Assembly: GCA_029582265.1 (NCBI GenBank)
Contig: CM055830.1
Coordinates: forward strand, 21,635,448-21,699,447
Length of the DNA stretch: 64,000 nt
Direction: 5' to 3'
Source of the DNA: Zoroaster sp. YZ-2022
Taxonomy: Eukaryota > Echinodermata > Asteroidea > Forcipulatida > Zoroasteridae
Position 1 is the first letter of the stretch, and the number at the start of each line of letters is the position of its first letter. The notes under the pieces are model-generated. The model was not told the origin of the DNA, made no database searches, and saw only the letters and a program-made list of their open reading frames with translations. The translations under genes were made by a program, and so were the position numbers. Shown one piece after another: positions 46,190 through 56,278 of this stretch.

Positions 46190-46400
46190 ACTTCCCGTTT
46201 CAAACGTTCGATTTGTTCACAGTTCACTGTATTTTACAGCTGTACTTGTTAATGCATAACTGTTAAACCTGAGGTTTTCGAGTTATGATTTTTTGAAATA
46301 TTAAACTTTGAACTCATGTAATTCGACACCTGATGACGTCATCATGTCACAATGGTTTCCTCTGCAAGTTATCGCCACCGAGAAGAAAGAGAAGTAAAGA
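46190..46400 (+). repeat. CTTCCGG hairpin family member, diverged
   Basis: Retains TTCGAGTTATGATTTTTTGAAATATT, then TAATTCGACACCTGATGACG and ACCGAGAAGAAAGAGAAG. The hairpin end is lost (ACTTCCCGTTTCAAACG). Confidence 0.65.
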
Positions 46401-46800
46401 AAATGTCCAACCGCTAAATGTGCATAGCGCCGTCTTTAGTTTGAATTATTGGCGCAGGAAACAGCATCGCCTAATTTGTTTTATTAACCTTCAAAGTTGT
46501 ATCGTCAACTACATTTTTATTCTCATATATTAAGTTTTGGTCAAGTGATTAAGATGACACTTTCCAGTTGTCTTCATATTGACACAAATTGTTTATATTC
46601 TAAATTTGACAACATTCTGATATATAATTTTTGAGATAGAGAAAACAATTTTTCGACCTGTTTTAATTTTCTGTAGTGACGTAGTAATGACGTCATTGAT
46701 CATAGTTTTGATATGTATATATTTCAAAGAATATTTCATACACAGGAACCATGTCAAAATTCCCATTCACATTGCCTCCAGATCTCAACACGAGGTCTGA

Positions 46801-47143
46801 TTTTTCATGAAATAAATATCTTGGAATAATTTGAAGCATACATATGTCCATCATCATCCATATGTTCTCCACCTTACTGAGCAGGTAAGATTACATTATT
46901 TAGCTATAACACCCTATTTAAATTTTTTCCCAAATTTGTCAAGTTATACATCAAATTGAAGCTATGAGATATGACCTTTTAAAATTTGTAAAATCGTTAC
47001 TTTGTGTGCCACTAATTTGACCATCAAAGCATTTATGGTAACTCATTTCACAAGAATTACAAGCTATTAATGTAAGGAATTCAATTGTGTTTTTTGTTTT
47101 CTAATAGGTCATTTAGTTCTTGAGATATAGGCTGTTGAACTTG
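46801..47143 (+). repeat. Duplicated 345-bp block, copy 1
   Basis: About 95 percent identical by eye to 51399-51745 (GAAATAAATATCTTGGAATA through TAGTTCTTGAGATATAGGCTG). Non-coding. The ends were not resolved into terminal repeats. Confidence 0.85.
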
Positions 47144-47569
47144 GAAAAGTTGTGAGATTTAAATTAAGCAGTTAAGTTTTAAGATTTAAGTTAGAAATTA
47201 ACAAGTGTGACTTGGAAGACTATGTTTTTTTATTTTAAATTTTATGTTTTTGTGGTCATAGAATATAAAACTAAACATAAATAAAAGACAGGAGTTACCT
47301 CACAAGGTATGAGTTTTCATAATATAATTATAATAAAAATAACATATAATGTGCTATACTGAATACATTAACCTCTGGTTCAGTCATCCCATATAATTTT
47401 TAATTCTTCCAACCGTAAGTTCCGGTTCGTGAAGTCATTCATACTTCACAAAATTTTTCCTCATAATATGGGTGTCAATTGTGTCAAATTTGGTAAAATT
47501 CTGTCAAATTTTTTCTCAAGATAGCAAAAAGTATACATTTACAGAATAGTGATTCAGAATATTTCTTCA

Positions 47570-47830
47570 CTTAAACATTTCTGGTTTCGAAAGAAAGGAG
47601 AGGTCAGATTAGGGTCAAGTCTGTGAACAAAATGTGGCATAGTTCAAGGTCTTTAAGATGAGGCAAAGACTATGAAAATATCTTTTGTGGTTCATGAGAT
47701 ATGATTTTTTGAAATGTTAAACTTTGATTTAGTGTAATTCGATATCCGATGCCTTAACCATGACATCACAACCTAGGATACAAGTACATGTTAAGGTCTA
47801 ACTATGTGTTAAGTTTTAAGGTTCTGTACC
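47570..47830 (+). repeat. CTTCCGG hairpin family member
   Basis: CACTTAAACATTTCTGGTTTCGAAAGAAAGG (hairpin eroded), then TTTGTGGTTCATGAGATATG, a CCGATGCCTTAACCATGAC variant and TTAAGGTTCTG. Truncated before the purine tract. Confidence 0.75.
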
Positions 47831-49299
47831 AGAATAATGCTTATCATTTAGTTATTACATAATTTAAAATTACAATCAGTGCTGGGATGGAACGGAAAAA
47901 AAACAGCACTAACCATTTTGGCTAACCAAAGCCAATAAACACCCAACAATTTTGGAGAAAAAAAATTCTTACCATTTTGTTGTTCTAGACTCTTTTATTT
48001 TCTTGACTCTTTTTTGGTTATTGAACAATCATTGTGGGAAGTTTATTGATGCTTTTCGATTAAAAAATTATACACATTATTCCATTTGCAAAATTCAATT
48101 CAATTAAGCTGATAAAGTAATAAAAAGAAAAGAAATAAACTACATCAGTTAAAAAGAAGATCTGGATCTCTTGCCTCAAAATAAAAAATAATTCAATTTG
48201 TATTTAAACTGCTGTGCCTGAAAACCTTTTTCACCCGATTTCAAATTCAAGCCACGTTTTAAACAAAATTAAGTTTACAAAATAATATGCTTGGGTGTCT
48301 CAGAACAGTTTTTACCAAAGATGCAATGCTGAGTGTTGACAATCTTACAATCTTCTAATCTGGTCTTGTGCTCTGACCATTTTGTTAAAAGTACGACTGT
48401 TCTTTCTGAATAATGGACACATCAGGGTATTTCACTGCAGTGGTAACTTCTAGTGTCGATTTTGGGTTCCTCTATTCATCACATATCTTGTGAGTCATGT
48501 TGTACTTTGGGTGGTTTTCGTTTCTTCTTACGCTGGAGGATAAATAAATGATTTCAATTTCAAATGTTTGTTTACACCTACACTTTCAATAAAAACACAG
48601 ATCTATGTATTGCCAAGTAGAATTATGAGCCCATCAGTAACACTCATTCTGGAACTTCTGGCATACTTCTAACAATCAATTTGTGAAATGTCTCATTTTA
48701 AGGTGATTAACTTCCTCACTACAAGGGGAATACAAGTAGCCATGGAAGAAACAATGGACCATACATCACCTACTTTATGTGACACTGTAAAAGTATAGAT
48801 ATCAACTATTTTTAATCTTGAAATTATGAGAAAAATTACCTTTTATAGATGTACTGGAAAGTCTTATATTGTAGGCACAACATCTGCTCTGACAGTCTCA
48901 GCCTTGTAACTGTAGTTTGACCCATTCTATTTTAAAGCAAGATTCTGCGAAGCAGTCTGAGCAAAGCACAAATTTCATTGACGCTTCATACACAACATAC
49001 ATACTCATGTTATACTGCGGACATGTACCGTACAAATGCAGCATTCAATAAGAATGGTGTAAATTTCCATGCATTTTCCTACAAACTTCAGGTTTGTTAT
49101 ATTGAGAGGTGATGACTTGAGGAAGGAACATTTGTGACCCATTGTCATGTAAAAAAGGAGAAATTTTCCACGCTCATTTCATTCCTTTACGTTGTAGGCC
49201 TGTATTAAACTCTGTTTGCTGTGTGTACGTATTCTGTGCACGCGCGATATAGGCTATTCGTACATACAGGGAATAGTAATTCAGCATATTGTTTCACTT
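47831..49299. other. 1.5 kb without recognised features
   Basis: AT-rich; no ORF of interest. Confidence 0.45.
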
Positions 49300-49745
49300 A
49301 ACCTTCCGGTTTCGACCGGATTTGTCAGATTGGGGTCACGTCTGAAAACGATATGTGAAATAGTTCAAGATCTTTAAGATGATGAAAAGATTGTGAAAAT
49401 ATCTTCTATGGTTCATGAGATATGATTTTTTGAAATATTCAACTTCTGGTTTCAACCAGAAGGAGAGGTCAGATTGGGGTCACGTCTGTGTACGAAAAAT
49501 CACATAATTCAAGATGTTTCAGATGATGCAAAGATTGTGAACATATCTTTTGTGGTTCATGAGATATATTTTGAAATACTAAACTTTTATTTAGCGTAAT
49601 TCGACACCTGATGATGTCAGCATGACGTCACAGCAACGGTTTCGTCAGCTTGTTATGTTCTGTTCATGTGTTAAGTTTGAAGGCTGTATATGCTTAGCAA
49701 GGATGCCTTTGTTGCCGGACAATCGTCACTGAGAAAAAGAAGTAA
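49300..49745 (+). repeat. CTTCCGG hairpin family, two tandem units
   Basis: The first unit starts at 49304 with stem TCCGGT-TTCG-ACCGGA. The second starts at 49443 with the perfect 8-bp stem CTTCTGGT-TTCA-ACCAGAAG. Each is followed by AGATTGGGGTCACGTCTG (partly deleted in the first), a TATGGTTCATGAGATAT or TGTGGTTCATGAGATAT block, and the second ends CACTGAGAAAAAGAAG. It shows how the roughly 150-bp arrays could begin. Confidence 0.8.
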
Positions 49746-49924
49746 AACAAAACCTAGAGCTTAAGTGTTTGTTAGAACAAACACACGGTGTTCGAGCCAA
49801 CTTCCGGTTCAATCAAATTATCAACGATGATGTCAATATCATATTTTGTAAAGGTATATCATCTTTTATAATAACAATATCAATTTCATATTCAAAAGAC
49901 ATCAATTTTGCGTTAGAATGTGTT

Positions 49925-49990
49925 GAATTTGAACTTCCTGTTTGGACAGGAAGTAAAGGTCAGATCAGGTGATTTGAAGGTCATATATGA
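49925..49990 (+). repeat. CTTCCGG hairpin family, isolated hairpin
   Basis: CTTCCTGT-TTGG-ACAGGAAG at 49934-49953 is a perfect 8-bp stem (9 bp with the flanking A-T). It is followed by AAAGGTCAGATCAGG. The T-A pair replaces the G-C pair seen in other copies. Confidence 0.75.
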
Positions 49991-51398
49991 CCTCCTTATG
50001 ATTATGAAAAAATAACATTAGTACCTGCTTTGGTTCAATTTCTGAGATAAAATAATCCCTTTTTAAAACTGCCACTGGCGGCGCTCTAAACTTTGATGAC
50101 GTTGGGTTCGATATTCTTTCCCTGATAAGGCTGAAGCAGAAAGAATGTCATATCCAACCGCCACTTTTTAAGGCTTTTTAATTTTAAAGAATTTTTTGGC
50201 AACCACTTACCAGCTACCAGTTAAAAAATTATTCTATCGATTTTTGTGGTTACAGAAAGTGAAAACTATCTTTAAAATTTACTGTTATGATGGTTTTCGG
50301 ACTTTATTCCCCTTCTAAAAAATCCTCCCCTTCAGAAAATAAAAGAATCCTAACTTATTATATCCTCAATTTACCCTAAATGATGCACCTAAGGATATAT
50401 CATCAACTGGACAAATGAAATTAGCAGTTTGGTGTTTCAGTTTGTTTCAGTGAAGGATTCTCTTGTATAATGCTGAATTTCAATGCGTGATCATATGCGT
50501 GGACGTCTTGAGCGCTGTTTTTTGAGACGTACAGAATTGTGGTCATCAAAAAATGTATGTTGGTATAATGATTCACCCCCAAACTGTTAAAGCTGATGGG
50601 GCACAGAAAATGTACCAAAGAAGACAAACAGTTGAATCATGTTTCATCTTATTCCAGATGGTTGTAAAACTGTTTTTAATCTTGAAAATAAAAATATTGT
50701 TTTAGATTTTTTAAATAAAATGGTATAATTTGGAGAAGCTCTCAAAACTTTTAATCAATATTCTTGAAAGACCAATACAATTTTTGCACAAAGTACTTCA
50801 AAACTTTGAAATGTGTAAAAATGCTGTTAAAATTTTGTCCAAAAAAAAAGATTTCTTTTCATAACCATGATATTAATGATTCATTTTCTCAATAATTTTC
50901 CACAACCGACGAAATAAACACCAACGAATTAAGTAGTCTTCATTCGCTTCTTCTATGGACTGTGTCCATTTTGGGGATCAGTGTTTCTTTAAAAAATCAT
51001 TGCAAATGCAAAGCATTCATATCTTTTGGTTTCCACTGAAAACCACTTGTTGATGGCACAGAACAATAAAATCACAGATGTTCGTGAAAAAAATGTAAAT
51101 ACCTTACTATTTATATCTAGTAAAATCTGTGGTTAAACAACTTTTTCCACTTTCACAAGCACTAACTTCCCAGTAAACCATACATTTTCACTAATTTCTG
51201 AGAAATGCTAAGACAAAGGTAAGTGCGTCATTTCACAAGTGCGGCGAATTACGTACATGGACGATAGTTGCCACTGAGCATGTACTATGACCGTGTTGGT
51301 CACTAATGGGGGAGTTGACAAGATCAGACTGACATGACTGTAGCTAGGATGATCCTAGCTAACATGACTGAGGAAGTCATCGGATACCACAAATACCT
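49991..51398. other. 1.4 kb without recognised features
   Basis: AT-rich; the 68-codon frame at 50421-50627 has no domain. Confidence 0.45.
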
Positions 51399-51745
51399 GA
51401 TTTTTCATGAAATAAATATCTTGGAATAATTTGAAGTATACATATGTCCATCATCATCCATAATGTTCTCCACCTTACTGAGCAGGTAAAATTACATTAT
51501 TTAGCTATAACACCTTATTTTTATTTTTATTTCCAAATTTGTCAAGTTATACATCAAATTGAAGCTATGAGATATGACCTTTTAAAATTTGTAAAATTGT
51601 TACTTCGTGTCCCACTAATTTGACCATCAAAGCATTTATGGTAACTCATTTCACAAGAATTACAAGCTATTAACGTAAGGAATTCAATTGTGTTTTTTGT
51701 TTTCTAATAGGTCATTTAGTTCTTGAGATATTGGCTGTTGAAAAA
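51399..51745 (+). repeat. Duplicated 345-bp block, copy 2
   Basis: Partner of 46801-47143. After TTGAGATATTGGCTGTTGAA it runs directly into the stem-loop cluster at 51746. Confidence 0.85.
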
Positions 51746-51925
51746 AACGGTACAAAAACAATAGGTTTTCGGGCTTCACCCGAACACCAAAAAAAAAACA
51801 GTACAAAAACAATTTGGGTGTTCAGTACAAAAACAATTTAGGTGTTCGCGCTGTCGCTCGAACACCTACAAAAACAGTACAAAAACAATAGGTGTTCGCG
51901 CTGTCGCTCGAACACCTAACAAAAA
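51746..51925. repeat. Tandem cluster of AGGTGTTCG stem-loops in A-rich spacers
   Basis: Units of (G/C)GTACAAAAACAATAGG alternate with stem-loops: GGTTTTCGGGCTTCACCCGAACACC (51763-51787), then AGGTGTTCGCGCTGTCGCTCGAACACCT twice (about 51841-51868 and 51891-51918), plus one half-unit near 51815. The arms pair over 9 bp. These are the same sequences that terminate the 1.5-kb elements in the palindrome. Confidence 0.85.
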
Positions 51926-52680
51926 CAAAAACAACAAAAAAGCAGGGTAAAACAAACAAGATTGAATACGGTGAAATGTTTCCCATTAGAAGGAGGTGAT
52001 TTTTGGACATTTGTGCCTACTAACCTGTCTTCAGACCCCACCCAAACTTCCAGTGAAGTTATGATTCGTCCATCCTTGTTTGGTGACAGACATATGTACC
52101 TAGTTTGTATATATATATATATGTAAAATATAAAAGCAATCTGACCACTCGTGTGGTCACCAGACGGGACAAAACTTTGCAAAAAGTAACCTACGTCAGC
52201 TCAATTGTGCGTTTTGAAGGCCACCTAACTTGAACAGTGTAACAATTTGCAGCAAAATATCTTCACCTGATTTTGAGATATAGGCCTCCTCTGAAAATAC
52301 CCCAAAATCACTGACGCAACTTGGAGGGAGAAACAGGGGGTGTGGCTATATTTTTCAGGGGCCCATATCTCTGAAACAAATCAGCAAAATCTGAGTCAGT
52401 CACTGACAGCCCCTAAGTGGTTTGGCATGGAATGACCCAAGTGTATGACTTCATAATGTCCGTTTAATGGATTTTGAGAGAGAAGTGTGAGTTGTGAAAA
52501 TGTGAGATTTCATAACGCGTTTTTGCGTGTGTTACAGGGTGTAAGAATGCATAGTAGACTAGTTAAATAGTAAAATATACGCCCCATCGATTTGACCAAT
52601 TAGTCATTAACATTTTTTTATAATTAGTTACGCAATGATTACGTCTTATCATGTGCTGTGATAATGTCCATGTTTTGACA
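51926..52680. other. Spacer, nothing firm
   Basis: Contains a short AT run (52108-52123). No domain in its ORFs (the 62- and 88-codon frames on the minus strand). Confidence 0.45.
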
Positions 52681-52684
52681 AAAA

Positions 52685-52712
52685 CAAAAGGCGTTTCGAG
52701 CCGAAACCCCTA
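52685..52712. repeat. Stem-loop of the AGGTGTTCG family
   Basis: AGGCGTTTCGAGCCGAAACCCCT: an imperfect version of the terminal stem-loop, preceded by ACAAAAACAAA. It lies immediately after the stop codon of the secreted-peptide ORF. Confidence 0.6.
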
Positions 52713-52719
52713 TAAAATG

Positions 52720-52917
52720 TTATCCAATAACAAAACTTGCCTTTGACAGTGACTTAAGGAAACGGTTGGTTTCAACATTGTCCTCTGTGTCCCAGTTTGT
52801 CCCTTCGCCCGCTCGCCTCTCTAAAAGGTCATCAAACTCCCGCGCATACGTACTTCTACTCTGGAGTATGAGGAGAAGGATGGTAGCGATGAAAATAACC
52901 AATGTAGTTGTCTTCAT
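52720..52917 (-). CDS. Small secreted peptide precursor, 65 residues, or its first coding exon
   Basis: The ATG (52915-52917) has a textbook context (CCAACCACC then ATGA). Residues 1-25 form a strong signal peptide: MKTTTLVIF, a hydrophobic IATILLLIL core, then QSRSTYA with a likely cleavage after Ala25. The mature part is about 40 residues, acidic, cysteine-free, with a dibasic R34-R35 that could be a processing site. After Ser-Lys (K59) the DNA reads AAG then GCAAGT, a good GC-AG type splice donor, so the last six residues may be intron read-through. Upstream, TTTCTACACAG then AGAAGC (about 52975) looks like a splice acceptor for a 5'-UTR intron. Not recognised as any known family; a neuropeptide-like or secreted regulatory precursor is a guess. 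Confidence 0.5.
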   Translation of the reverse strand: MKTTTLVIFIATILLLILQSRSTYAREFDDLLERRAGEGTNWDTEDNVETNRFLKSLSKASFVIG

Positions 52918-52925
52918 GGTGGTTG

Positions 52926-54370
52926 GGTAGGCAGTGATGGCTGTGTGTCTCTTTCTCTTTCAGGAGGTGCTTCTCTGTGTAGAAACATTTTAGAGAGTTT
53001 TTTATGAGACTCTTGATCACGCAAAATAAAAGTGTCCATGGGAGAAGTTGGGTTTGAAACGAAAAGAAGTCATACAACTTCAAAGTTAACGGTTCGTCAT
53101 TGTTGGGCCTCGGTGATGGACACATATGTCATGGTAATTTCACAAATTGGTTGGTGTTGGTATCCTCCCCCCTCCTCTGAATTGAAGGCCCCCTATGAGT
53201 GATTGTTAAAATTTTCACATTGAGGTGTGGGGAAATTGTTCACGTGTACCCCGCCCCTTTTAATGATTTAGTAATTTAGTGGGATGTACACATACAAACC
53301 AATGGTAAATACAAAAGTCATTAAAAATAATTTACATTACATTAAAAAATATTGAGTGATGTCTAACTTTTATTTTTTTTTCAATTAAATAGTCATACTC
53401 CAGAGGCCCATCCAGTTATTCCAATCCCAAATGAAACCACCCTATACACTATAGAGGCAAGATTCCATTTTGGGAAAAGGGCCCTACGCTTCAAAGCAAA
53501 TTTGGACCATTTTTACATTTCAAGTCATTTCAAATGTATATAATTATGGACCTCAAATGTTACATTTTTATCAAATCTTAAGTTGACAACACAGTTGTTA
53601 CTTAAACGCCCTAGTTGTTGCTGGGTAACCAGCTTTCTATGAACAATCTGCAAATACTAAGGTTAAAATAACATTGTATAAATTGAAGTATTCAGTGGTG
53701 TTCATATTGGACGAGTTTTTTTTCTTCAAAAAGTTATCTTCACACAATTGACCAGGGCATGATTTTATACATAACATAGCATTATATAACATTATTTAGT
53801 GCAGGTAAAATTATACCATTACACGGACGTTATAAATAACGTTTTGTTCTTATGTTACTTGTTATCTATCATAAGTCACTGATTAACTTGTCTTCCCCAC
53901 ATGATTTTTAAAAATATATATAAATCATGTATTTGATCTCATCATTTGCACTTACCCAGCTATTTCTCCTTTCCCAATTTGTTTCCGTTTTCCAGCAGTG
54001 TCGCAAACGCCTAGACAATGTTCTGTCCCTCAAGAGATTCACTGCAATCTGGAGTACTCACTCGTTTTCGCACTCACTACCAAAACGAATCTCGAATTGA
54101 GCAATCGCCAGCTCAACACTGGTTTTTATTCACAACACATAACACCACTTCTGCCACGCACTAATCAGTGACCGCTGAACCGTCGTGTGCAACACGGAAT
54201 ATAGTGCGCAGAATGTACCCACACATTGCGCCAAGAATGATTTGTATTTTATTTTCTGAGTGTCGTTAAAACGTACACGCTTCGGTTTGCTGTGACCGCG
54301 GGACTGTATCAGCGTATTAAGCTAAAACATTCAAAACAGCCAACGTGACCATCAATTTCAATAGCTTCAC
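52926..54370. other. Spacer without recognised features
   Basis: The possible 5'-UTR exon and intron of the peptide gene occupy the first part. The rest is AT-rich with no ORF of interest. Confidence 0.45.
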
Positions 54371-54379
54371 AAACCATTA

Positions 54380-54629
54380 CATGGGCGGATCCAGAACATT
54401 TTTAGGGGGGGGGGCTGAGAATCAAAAAAAAATTTCAGTACAGTACTAAGTAGTTCACCTCCTTATGTTTATCCCGTACGCTGTGGGAATGGGAGTGCAT
54501 TATCCCCTTCCCTCCCCCCTCTCTCTCTCTCTCTCTTTTTTTAAATTTTTATTTAATTTTTTTTTAAAAACGATTTTAGGGGGGGGGGCTACAGCCCCCT
54601 TAGCCCCCCCCCCCCTGGATCCGCCAATG
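54380..54629. mobile_element. hAT-like MITE, 250 bp
   Basis: The ends CATGGGCGGATCCAG and CTGGATCCGCCAATG are inverted with one mismatch. CATTA flanks both sides (54375-54379, 54630-54634), possibly the core of an eroded 8-bp duplication. The interior has long G-runs and C-runs and a CT-repeat. Non-coding. Confidence 0.75.
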
Positions 54630-55863
54630 CATTAAAACCCTCCTATTATAGCTGCACTTTAGTGGCAAGTTGCTATAGAGGTCAAAATCAGTCAACTGCC
54701 TGTTTTGAGTGTTGACTCAAATGTGCACACAGGGTAATTTTTTGACTGGTTTTTACATTTTTTTTGACCACCCTAAACAATACCAGACAATGATTTTACC
54801 AGTCAAAAACGGTCGACTCGTTTTGACCTGTAAATGTACTTAATACACGTGGTTTGACAGTGTTCGACATTTAAGTGCACTAGATATACATTGGTAAGCA
54901 TATCAACATTTTGACTGATTTTGACCCTTGTAGTAGTAATCAGGTTAAAGCAATAGAACCAATGCATTTCGTGGTTTTAAATTTCGCTTTTTTTGAGAAA
55001 TTATTCATACACTATATTTTCAAGCGCCGTTTTAAAGTACTGACATTTGGTCATACGGCCTATCAAGACCTTACATACAAATTAATAATTAAAAGACAAA
55101 GAAAAACCACAAAGAAAAAACACATTATTTATTTGTAGGGGTGGAGATAGAGTTTCAGAGAAGTTTGAGATGTCAGAATACTTATTTTGTTTTTACATAT
55201 GTTATAGATAAAATAAAGGATTAATATCCGAAACTAACCAAATGGTCAACTATGAATGTAAATCTTACTTGGTGTAAAGCTGATGATGGTATCTTCCCGA
55301 GAAATGTTGTTGTCTGAGGTGCAGTTACTTTTTATTAAAAGTGAAAAAATATCAGTTCACTCTCTTTAAATTGTACACAATATCTGAAAGGGTTTTCTCG
55401 TGAACGATACAGCATAATACATGTAGGCCAGGGGTAATCAATCTGCAGCCTGTTCAGGGTCGGAATGCAACCCGAGAAACCTCTTTTAGAAAAATATAAT
55501 AATATTTGCCTCTATTTTCGCTAAAAATACTATAAACCGGTCTGTATAAATGCACTGTCAATTTTAAAAGGGAAAAATGTACCATAATTGTAACAAAATG
55601 TAAAATAAATACTGAATTGACAATGTTATGAGCATACTGATAGATTGTTGCTGTAAGCATTTTCATCCTACAATATAAAAATTAAAAAGTACATATAGAC
55701 CTGGGTGCTGGTGATTGTTTTTCATTAAACAAATACAATATTGCTAAAAGTATGAGTACAGAATGGCACAAACATACGGCCCATGTTTTTATTACATACT
55801 ACCAGCAATTTATCTTAAAGATATACTTTATGTACTATTAAAACTAACAGTGCATTTACACTT

Positions 55864-56158
55864 TTTGTTTGTTTGTTCACATCTGTATGTTTAATTAGTT
55901 TTTGTAAGCAACATGTGCATTGAGTCCTGTTATTTTTGTCCTCCCAATGGTATGCTCTCTGTTATTTCTTTTTCTATAGGCTCAATGCACGTGCATGCTT
56001 TATAGGGACCATTGTCTACAAGCTTTGCTTCTTAATGGATCCCTCTGCAGTATCACATTTACTTTATTCACATCTTGATATATTTCATTTACATGTAACT
56101 TTCTGTGATTAACTTTCTTTGGTTAAATACTGTGGAAATAAATCAACCTGAAACCTGA
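55864..56158 (+). mobile_element. 295-bp retrotransposon 3' fragment in unit 1
   Basis: Absent from the otherwise matching sequence at 63190, which supplies the empty site. Flanked by ACACTT (55858-55863 and 56159-56164). The right end GGAAATAAATCAACCTGAAACCTGA looks like a LINE 3' tail. Non-coding. Confidence 0.7.
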
Positions 56159-56278
56159 ACACTTACAGGTTAACAACCCGCATGTTGTTTTGTCTTGATA
56201 ATTCTACCAAATGAACCCTGCCCTATAGTGCTTCCGAATATTGTTTCACTTAAACTTCCAGTTTCGACCCAAATGTGC

